Positions 1 through 5,142 of a DNA stretch of 8,310 bases are shown in pieces. Origin of the DNA: a bacterium (lineage in GTDB: Bacteria > Krumholzibacteriota > Krumholzibacteria > LZORAL124-64-63); contig JAASSM010000047.1 of NCBI GenBank assembly GCA_021767885.1, positions 1 through 8,310 of the forward strand, read 5' to 3'. The translations under genes and the position numbers were made by a program. Under the pieces are notes generated by a model that worked only from the letters and a program-made list of their open reading frames with translations, was not told where the DNA came from and ran no database searches. Positions within the stretch are counted from its first letter, which is position 1, and every line of letters starts with the position of its first letter.

Positions 1-177
1 AGCCGCCGACGCGCCCGCGAGGTGGACGACTTCTTCTACGACCAGGAGGGCTGGCGCCGCATCTCCTGCCCCTGCGGCGCGGTCCTCAAGCTTCCGCCGC
101 AGCTGGCGGCCGCCCGGGTCAAGTGCCCGCGCTGCGGCACCGTGCACCAGCTGGAGCCCGCGGCCCCGGAACGCTGA
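1..177 (+). CDS. C-terminal fragment of a zinc-ribbon protein (5' end outside window)
   Basis: The frame is open from the first base to a TGA at 175-177 and gives the last 58 residues of a protein whose start lies upstream. Visible residues begin with a basic, charged stretch and then a zinc-ribbon-like module with Cys at fragment positions 23 and 25 (CPCG) and 42 and 45 (CPRCG), separated by a hydrophobic, Pro-containing segment (VLKLPPQL). The first knuckle is C-x-C, the second C-x-x-C. Such short ribbons are common tails on bacterial membrane or peptidase proteins, but the fragment does not show which parent protein this is. The gene ends 79 bp before the next start, and a 12-bp palindrome overlaps its stop codon. 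That this is the true coding frame is fairly sure (paired Cys knuckles); the function is unknown. Confidence 0.7.
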   Translation, partial: SRRRAREVDDFFYDQEGWRRISCPCGAVLKLPPQLAAARVKCPRCGTVHQLEPAAPER

Positions 178-245
178 TCAGCGAGATTGAAGATTCTGCT
201 CACTGGACGCGGCGAGCCTGAACCGTCATGCTCGGGTATCAACCC

Positions 246-250
246 GGAGG
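246..250 (+). promoter_or_regulatory. Shine-Dalgarno site of the small lipoprotein gene
   Basis: GGAGG lies 6 nt before the ATG at 257. It selects this start over the ATG at 252, which is in another frame and too close to the site. The signal peptide directly after the ATG at 257 supports the choice. Confidence 0.75.
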
Positions 251-256
251 CATGCC

Positions 257-727
257 ATGCGTCGGCGTCTGCTCGCGATCCTCCTGCTTCCCGTGCTCCT
301 GGCCTGCGGTGCAGACCGGCACGCGGCGGACGACGGCCGCCGGCAGGTCCACGGCAGCTTCACCGTCGGCGACGTCACCCACCACTTCGTGGCCACGTAC
401 CAGGACTCCACCCTCCTCTCGGTGGTGGAGGAGCAGCGCTCCGGCGACCTCAGCCGCGGCCGCACGCGCTACGACGTGGTGGAGGGGCGCCTGGTCTCGG
501 TCTGGACCGAGGAGCAGCGCCGGGCCGCGGGCGACGACGGCCCCTTCGAGACGGTGACCCTGGAGCTGGAGTTCGACGCCACGGGGCAGGTCCGGCGCCA
601 GGCCAAGACGGTGGACGGCCGGCCCGCCGAGCTCCTCGGCTACGAGGCGCCGGGGCTGCAGCGCCACTTCAACGAGCTGCGCGAGCGCGTCGATCAGGCC
701 CACCGCGCCGCCGCGGCGGGGATGTAG
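257..727 (+). CDS. Small predicted lipoprotein of unknown function
   Basis: A 156-residue protein. Residues 1-17 form a lipoprotein signal: positive RRR, a Leu-rich core and a lipobox-like LLAC with Cys17 as the presumed acylated residue (the Leu at -2 is a little off consensus). The remaining ~140 residues are charged and strand-forming in the first half, with a pattern like a small beta-sheet domain (FTVGD, FVATYQD, TLELEFDATGQV). The C-terminal 30 residues look helical (FNELRERVDQAHR). I recognise no family. It is probably anchored in a membrane facing the periplasm. It follows the zinc-ribbon gene in the same direction after 79 bp and converges with the Mut7-C gene, the two stop codons being 5 bp apart. 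No convincing promoter is seen in front, so it may be read through from upstream. The reading frame is well supported by ribosome site, signal peptide and codon use; the role is open. Confidence 0.8.
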   Translation: MRRRLLAILLLPVLLACGADRHAADDGRRQVHGSFTVGDVTHHFVATYQDSTLLSVVEEQRSGDLSRGRTRYDVVEGRLVSVWTEEQRRAAGDDGPFETVTLELEFDATGQVRRQAKTVDGRPAELLGYEAPGLQRHFNELRERVDQAHRAAAAGM

Positions 728-750
728 CGCGCTCACGAGCCGCCGCCGCG
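712..750. terminator. Possible hairpin at the convergent gene junction
   Basis: CGCGGCGG at 712-719 can pair with CCGCCGCG at 743-750, enclosing a 23-nt loop that carries both stop codons (725-727 plus strand, 733-735 minus strand). Being an inverted repeat it could form in both transcripts. There is no T-tract on either side, and the sequence is all G/C, where such pairing arises easily by chance, so this is only a weak candidate for a shared bidirectional terminator. Confidence 0.2.
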
Positions 751-1455
751 CAGTTCCCGCGGCCCATCGGTCAGGTGCGCCACCCGGTCGCGCAGCCGCA
801 GCACGTGCGTGCCCTCCCAGTAGAGCCGGCCACACTCCGCGCACACCCAGTACTCGTCGCGCCAGGCCGCGGTCCGCGGCGGGATGGGCCCGGAGACCTG
901 ACTCTTCGGTGTGGCCACCAGCCGGCCGTTGCAGTGCGGACAGCGCCCGGTGCGCGCGATGCGGCCGGCGAGCCGGAAGCGCCGGAGCACCTCGGCGAGC
1001 TGCTCGTCCGCGTGGTCGCTGCGGATCAGCAGCGCGCTGTGGATGCTGCTGCGCTTGAGCAGGGCCCGGTGGCGCGAGAGCACGGTGCGGCCCTCCCGGG
1101 CGGCCAGGCGGGCGAGGGCCGGCTCGCGGAGGGTGGGGTCCCAGATCGTGTCGAACCCGCAGAACCGCAGGCGGCGCGCCAGCTTGCCCAGGTGCAGGTC
1201 GCAGACGAAGCGGGGATCGGCGAGGTCATGGGAGCACGCGGGCCACGCCTCCAGTCGCGCGCCGTCGCCCACCAGGCAGGACAGGTTGGCCGGATGCCCG
1301 CCGATGGCCACGCGGCCCACCTCGCAGTGGGGGATGCCGAGGGCCTCGAGGGCGTCCTTCACCGACGTGGGATGAGGCAGGCGGCGCACGTGCACGGACC
1401 GGCCGCCGCAGAGGTCGGGCAGATCCGCTTGCAGGATGATCGTGCAGGTGACCAT
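733..1455 (-). CDS. Mut7-C RNase-domain protein with N-terminal ubiquitin-like domain
   Basis: A 240-residue protein. An in-frame ATG lies 45 nt further out, but the start at 1455 is preferred because AGGAGG sits 5 nt before it. Residues 1 to about 74 resemble the ubiquitin/MoaD-like domain that often precedes Mut7-C (ALGIPHCEVG, then VGDGARLEAWP). From about residue 82 comes the Mut7-C domain, a PIN-like nuclease fold: FVCDLHLGKLARRLR with the first acidic residue at Asp86, and a C-terminal zinc ribbon with Cys172/Cys175 and Cys205/Cys208 followed by the hallmark LYWEGTH. Members are predicted RNases of the cytoplasm; the bacterial role and substrate are not established to my knowledge. Odd point: the motif usually written TRDR, holding a presumed catalytic Asp, reads SRHR here (His129), so activity may be altered or lost. 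The gene is monocistronic by context, divergent from the surface-protein operon and convergent with the lipoprotein gene. Family assignment is firm. Confidence 0.92.
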   Translation of the reverse strand: MVTCTIILQADLPDLCGGRSVHVRRLPHPTSVKDALEALGIPHCEVGRVAIGGHPANLSCLVGDGARLEAWPACSHDLADPRFVCDLHLGKLARRLRFCGFDTIWDPTLREPALARLAAREGRTVLSRHRALLKRSSIHSALLIRSDHADEQLAEVLRRFRLAGRIARTGRCPHCNGRLVATPKSQVSGPIPPRTAAWRDEYWVCAECGRLYWEGTHVLRLRDRVAHLTDGPRELRGGGS

Positions 1456-1460
1456 CTTGG

Positions 1461-1466
1461 CCTCCT
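1461..1466 (-). promoter_or_regulatory. Shine-Dalgarno site of the Mut7-C gene
   Basis: On the minus strand this reads AGGAGG, 5 nt before the ATG whose first base is 1455. It fixes the start and excludes the in-frame ATG at 1500, which would place this site inside the coding region and lies on the likely -35 box. Confidence 0.75.
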
Positions 1467-1472
1467 GAGCAG

Positions 1473-1500
1473 AGAGTAGACCACTGGCGGCCAGCGTCAA
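1473..1500 (-). promoter_or_regulatory. Candidate sigma70-type promoter for the Mut7-C gene
   Basis: On the minus strand TTGACG (1500-1495) is followed after 16 bp by TACTCT (1478-1473). The -35 matches the TTGACA consensus at five of six positions; the -10 matches TATAAT at three, including the important T, A and final T. Transcription would begin near 1466, giving a leader of only about 11 nt that starts at the ribosome site, which is unusually short. It lies in the only non-coding gap suited to drive this gene. Confidence 0.4.
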
Positions 1501-1519
1501 GACCCCCCGCCGCCGCCGG

Positions 1520-1549
1520 TTGACACGCCCACCCCCGGGGGGCTATCGT
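1520..1549 (+). promoter_or_regulatory. Candidate sigma70-type promoter of the surface-protein operon
   Basis: A perfect TTGACA at 1520-1525 is followed after 18 bp by TATCGT at 1544-1549, four of six matches to TATAAT. The predicted start near 1556 leaves a leader of about 33 nt before the GTG at 1589. The spacer contains the palindrome CCCCCGGGGG (1532-1541), which could be an operator or just base composition. The TTG of the -35 box is also an in-frame possible start codon for the downstream gene, but it has no ribosome site and is better read as promoter. Confidence 0.5.
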
Positions 1550-1578
1550 TCGCTCCCACGCGCCCCTGACCACCCCCC

Positions 1579-1583
1579 GGAGG
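1579..1583 (+). promoter_or_regulatory. Shine-Dalgarno site setting a GTG start
   Basis: GGAGG is placed 5 nt before GTG at 1589. The GTG is followed at once by a typical signal peptide, so the first operon gene starts here and not at the in-frame TTG at 1520, 69 nt upstream. Confidence 0.8.
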
Positions 1584-1588
1584 ACCCC

Positions 1589-3589
1589 GTGCCCGCGCCA
1601 GGCGCCGCCCGCCCCCGCTTCCGCCACCTGCGCCGTCTGGTGAGCGCCGCCCTCGTGGCCGCCGCCCTGCTGATGGCGCCGCTGCTGCTGGCCGAATCGC
1701 GCACGGATCTGAACACCGATGCCGGCCTCATCGGCCTGGCGGTGACCAACCTGGGCTACCTGGGCAACTTCCTGGAGAACCCCAACCAGCCCAGCCTGGA
1801 GTACCCGCTCAACAGCAACGTCGAGCACCTCTTCCTGGCCGGCCTCTGGGTGGGCGCGGTGGGCCCGGACGACAGCGTCCGCGTCTCCACCGGCGCCCAG
1901 GACGCCAGCAACCTGCTGGACGGCGACGAGATCCGCGAGTTCGACTTCCCCGACTCCCTCTATCCGGGCGAGAACTACGTGGAGATCTGGTCCAACAGCC
2001 AGAACAGCGACCGCTACGATCCCCGCGCCCTGGCCACCCAGCACATCGAGGTGATCTTCGAGGACTACGCCAACGTGGAGTCCGGCAATCACGTCCCGCT
2101 GGGCCTGCGCGTCTACCTGCGGGTCCTCGCCTGGGGCAACCCCTACGCGGACGACTTCGTGATCCTCGACTACGCCATCGTCAACGTGTCGGGCTCCGAG
2201 CTGCGCGACGTCTACGTGGGCTTCTGGAACGACCTCACCGTGGGCAACACCGAGAACACCAACCCCTACGATCCCAACGCCCCGGTGGGCTGGAACTTCT
2301 GGGACGACTACGACGGCGCCCTGGGCGCCGAGGGCTGGGTGGACGAGGAGTACACCGTCCCGGGCGATCCGGACATCTGGCTGATGTACGAGCGCGACGA
2401 CGACGGCGACGAGGGCCTGGCCACCAGCTGGGCCGGCACCCGCCTGCTGGGCACCGTGCCCGCGGTGGAGCCGCAGCTGGACACCGCCCCGGTCTCCTAC
2501 CACGCCTGGCGCTTCCGCAACGTCCCCGAGGAGGACGACACGTTCATCGACGAGGAGGGCGAGGAGCAGCCCGGCAAGTACCAGCTCATGAGCGACGGCG
2601 GCTTCACCCGCGGCACCATCGACGGCATCGACTACGACGCGGCCAGCAACTGGGTGCAGATGATGGCCACCGGCCCGTTTCCCACCCTGGCGCCGGGCGA
2701 CACCATCCGCGCCACCTTCGCCATGGTGGCCGGACCGGACTCGCTGGGCCTGCTGGCCAACAGCAAGGTGGCCCAGGTGGCCTACGACGACGGCTTCACC
2801 ATCCCCACCGGACCGCCCTCGCCCCAGCTGGAGGTGGGCTACGCCTGGGACAGCATCGAGCTGCGCTGGGCCCCGGGCGACTCCCTGGGCGCCGACGGCG
2901 AGCCCCTGCCCACGGACGACCCGCGCCGCTCCCCCGAGCACCACATCTCCACCATCACCGGCAAGCCGGATTTCCAGGGCTACCGCGTCTACCGCTACCA
3001 GGGCCTGACCATCGACCAGGACCCGTACACCCTGGCGACCCTCGTGGCCCAGTACGACGTCGTCGACGGCATCGGCTTCGACACCGGCCTGCCGCCCCTG
3101 GACGCGGACGGCCGGCGCGTGTTCACCGACACCGATCTGCTCGACGGCTTCCCCTACTGGTACTCGGTGGTCTCCTTCTCGGCGCCGGACCAGGAGGAGG
3201 GCCTGCCCGAGTTCCAGAGCGGCTTCAACGAGAACGCGGTGCTGGTCTATCCTGGCCCCGCCGCGCCCGGCAGCGCGGCGGAGGGCCGCGTGGGCGTGGC
3301 GCCCAACCCGTACCGCGCCGGCAGCTACTTCGACAACGCCGGCGCCGGCAGCGAGCTCGGTCGTCAGATCTGGTTCACCAACCTGCCGCCGCGCGCGACC
3401 ATCAAGGTCTTCACCGTGGCCGGCGACCTGGTGCGCACCCTCGAGCACGACGATCCCTTCGACGGCAAGCTCGCCTGGGACGTCCTCAGCGAGTACGGCC
3501 GGGCCATCGCCACCGGCCTCTACGTCTACGCGGTGGAGAACCGGGACACCGGCGAGGTGCAGCGTGGAAAGCTGGTGATCATCAAATGA
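1589..3589 (+). CDS. Secreted multidomain protein with Fn3-like and C-terminal FlgD-Ig/T9SS type A-like domain
   Basis: A 666-residue protein from the GTG at 1589. Residues 1-35 are a Sec signal peptide: an Arg-rich n-region, an Ala/Leu core at 17-35, and probable cleavage at LLA-ES. Residues ~40-385 form a large region I cannot assign, rich in Trp, Tyr and acids, with acidic clusters at 270-276 (DDDGDEG) and 314-327 that might bind Ca2+. Near 362-382 it has a GPFPTLAPGDTIRATFA-type motif that recurs in FCB secreted proteins. Residues ~410-540 look like a fibronectin type III domain (IELRW, FQGYRVYRYQ, FPYWYSVVSF). Residues 568-666 are the C-terminal domain: VAPNPYR, IKVFTVAGDLVRTLEH, LAWDVLSEYGRAIATGLYVY, ending GKLVIIK. 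In Bacteroidetes such domains direct export by the type IX system and surface attachment; in high-GC FCB phyla this is assumed by homology. It is the first gene of the operon and overlaps the next by 4 bp (ATGA). Substrate and enzymatic activity are unknown; no catalytic motif was recognised. Confidence 0.88.
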   Translation: MPAPGAARPRFRHLRRLVSAALVAAALLMAPLLLAESRTDLNTDAGLIGLAVTNLGYLGNFLENPNQPSLEYPLNSNVEHLFLAGLWVGAVGPDDSVRVSTGAQDASNLLDGDEIREFDFPDSLYPGENYVEIWSNSQNSDRYDPRALATQHIEVIFEDYANVESGNHVPLGLRVYLRVLAWGNPYADDFVILDYAIVNVSGSELRDVYVGFWNDLTVGNTENTNPYDPNAPVGWNFWDDYDGALGAEGWVDEEYTVPGDPDIWLMYERDDDGDEGLATSWAGTRLLGTVPAVEPQLDTAPVSYHAWRFRNVPEEDDTFIDEEGEEQPGKYQLMSDGGFTRGTIDGIDYDAASNWVQMMATGPFPTLAPGDTIRATFAMVAGPDSLGLLANSKVAQVAYDDGFTIPTGPPSPQLEVGYAWDSIELRWAPGDSLGADGEPLPTDDPRRSPEHHISTITGKPDFQGYRVYRYQGLTIDQDPYTLATLVAQYDVVDGIGFDTGLPPLDADGRRVFTDTDLLDGFPYWYSVVSFSAPDQEEGLPEFQSGFNENAVLVYPGPAAPGSAAEGRVGVAPNPYRAGSYFDNAGAGSELGRQIWFTNLPPRATIKVFTVAGDLVRTLEHDDPFDGKLAWDVLSEYGRAIATGLYVYAVENRDTGEVQRGKLVIIK

Positions 3590-5142
3590 CGCGTCCGCAC
3601 GGCAGGTGGCGCCGGCTCCGGCGCGCGGTGGCGACCATGCTGATCCTCGGCAGCGTGGGCCTCGCGGCCTGCACCAACGACCCCTTCGATCCCGACAGCG
3701 TGGAGAACCAGCCGCCCTCCGTCCGGTTCTTCGCCACGCCGGTGGACACCGCCGGCGAGCTGAATCCCACCAGCTACTTCTCCCGCCGCTTCCACTGGAG
3801 CGGCACCGATGCCGACGGCCAGGTGACCGAGTACTACGTCTCGGTGCGCACGCGGGCCGACGTGCCCGCCCCCTGGGACACCACCACGCGCACCGACACC
3901 ACCATGACCTTCGTCACCGACGCCGACGGCCAGGCCGAGGCCACCTTCTACCTGGCCTGCCGCGATGATCGCGGTGCGGTCTCGGACACGCTGGTGCGGT
4001 TCGTGCCCCTGCGCAACTTCCCGCCCGCCCTCAACTTCCAGAGCGACTTCGACCCCCTGAAGAACCTGCAGCGGGAACTGATCCTCGACGGCGAGACCGT
4101 GGTGGACACCGTGTACTGGAACTGGGGCGCCATGAACGTGCGGCTGTTCGCCTTCGACATCGATGGCAACGCCACCATGGACAGCACCTACCGCTACACC
4201 ACCGCCGATGCCGAGCCCGAGATCACACTGCCCGCGGACGACCCCGCCGCCGACCCCATGCTCCACTGGCTCGAGGCGCCCTTCGAGAGCCAGGAGGAGA
4301 TCCGCGAGTTCGCCATCCAGCTCGGCGGCCTGCCGCCCGGACAGCGCACGCTCACCGTGGCGGTGGGCGACGAGGCCCTGGCCGAGACCCGCCTGGAGCT
4401 GACCTGGGAGGTGCGGGCGCCCCGCGGTCCGGTCCTGGTGATCCCCGACAACTCCAGCGGCAACGCCCGCGAGTTCTACCGCGAGTTCCTGGCCGGGTAC
4501 CTGGGCGAGGACGGCTGGGACGAGTACGACTTCTGGTTCGGCTTCCCCGACAGCCCCTACGTCCTGCTGGAGACCATGCGGCAGTTCGCGCTGGTCTTCT
4601 GGTTCGACGGCGGCGGCACCAGCCCCATCCTGCAGACCGCGGCCGCCCGCAACGGCGCCCTCGAGCGCTACCTGCAGCCCACCGACGGCAGCGCCCCCGG
4701 CCGCCTGCTCATGATCAGCCGCAACCTCACCGGCTCGGCCTCCCAGCTGCCCTTCTACTTCCGGCAGACCCTCCTGGGCATCAGCCCCACGGGCTCGCCC
4801 GCCAGCATGCTGGAGCCGGAGAACAGCGCCATCGGCGTGCAGGCCCTGGGCGCTCAGCCCCATCTGCCGCCCATGACCCTGATCTCGACCCAGGGCCGCG
4901 GCATGGGCCTGACGCTGCTCGAGGGCACCGAGGAGCTCTACCGCTTCGAGGAGTGCCTGCGCTGCTTCGGCCGCCGGCCGCCCTGGGATCCCATCGTCGC
5001 CGCGCGCCGTCCCGACCGGGCCACCAGTGCGCTGGCCAGCGCGGTGGGCGTCTCCTTCCAGCTGGACGCCATGGACCCGGAGGGCGCGTACGCCGCCCTG
5101 GCGGCCATCCTGGCCGAGGAACTGGGGGTGAGCGCGCCGTGA
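3586..5142 (+). CDS. Large lipoprotein with Ig-like domains and a GATase-like (nucleophile-less) domain
   Basis: A 518-residue protein. Its ATG overlaps the preceding stop (ATGA), and GGTGATC at 3574-3580 can pair with the 16S rRNA tail. A lipoprotein signal ends in LAAC with Cys29 as the acylated residue. Two beta-rich segments follow at ~41-142 and ~145-278, of the Ig/Fn3 kind seen in FCB surface proteins (PPSVRFFATPVD, FHWSGTDADGQVTEYYVSVR; second unit PPALNF, LFAFDIDGN). From ~282 comes an alpha/beta domain resembling class I glutamine amidotransferase-like/flavodoxin-like folds: strand GPVLVIPDN, helix REFYREFLAGYL, FALVFWFDGG, ALERYLQP, GRLLMISRN. At the elbow where enzymes carry a Cys nucleophile it reads SRNLTG, so amidotransferase activity is unlikely. 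The tail (VGVSFQLDAMDPEGAYAALAAILAEELG) resembles the closing strand and helix of that fold. It occupies the place a SusD-like protein has beside a SusC-type receptor but does not look like SusD. Probably outer-membrane anchored; ligand unknown. Confidence 0.85.
   Translation: MTRPHGRWRRLRRAVATMLILGSVGLAACTNDPFDPDSVENQPPSVRFFATPVDTAGELNPTSYFSRRFHWSGTDADGQVTEYYVSVRTRADVPAPWDTTTRTDTTMTFVTDADGQAEATFYLACRDDRGAVSDTLVRFVPLRNFPPALNFQSDFDPLKNLQRELILDGETVVDTVYWNWGAMNVRLFAFDIDGNATMDSTYRYTTADAEPEITLPADDPAADPMLHWLEAPFESQEEIREFAIQLGGLPPGQRTLTVAVGDEALAETRLELTWEVRAPRGPVLVIPDNSSGNAREFYREFLAGYLGEDGWDEYDFWFGFPDSPYVLLETMRQFALVFWFDGGGTSPILQTAAARNGALERYLQPTDGSAPGRLLMISRNLTGSASQLPFYFRQTLLGISPTGSPASMLEPENSAIGVQALGAQPHLPPMTLISTQGRGMGLTLLEGTEELYRFEECLRCFGRRPPWDPIVAARRPDRATSALASAVGVSFQLDAMDPEGAYAALAAILAEELGVSAP

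Noticed and set aside
172..183. Perfect 12-bp palindrome CGCTGATCAGCG overlapping the first stop codon
   Set aside because: No loop, no T-tract and no second copy noticed; about two such palindromes are expected by chance in a window of this size.
187..242. Possible promoter before the small lipoprotein gene (TTGAAG at 187, TATCAA at 237)
   Set aside because: The two boxes are far too distant to form one promoter, and no -10-like sequence lies 16-18 bp after TTGAAG.
187..1479. A 430-codon plus-strand open frame across the lipoprotein and Mut7-C genes
   Set aside because: It spans two independently supported genes on opposite strands, and its product is Arg/Pro/Gly-rich low-complexity sequence.
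1226..3448. A 740-codon minus-strand open frame opposite the secreted protein gene, and a similar 445-codon one at 3526-4863
   Set aside because: Same composition-driven shadow. It also runs into the 5' part of the true Mut7-C gene in another frame; no ribosome site or family match.
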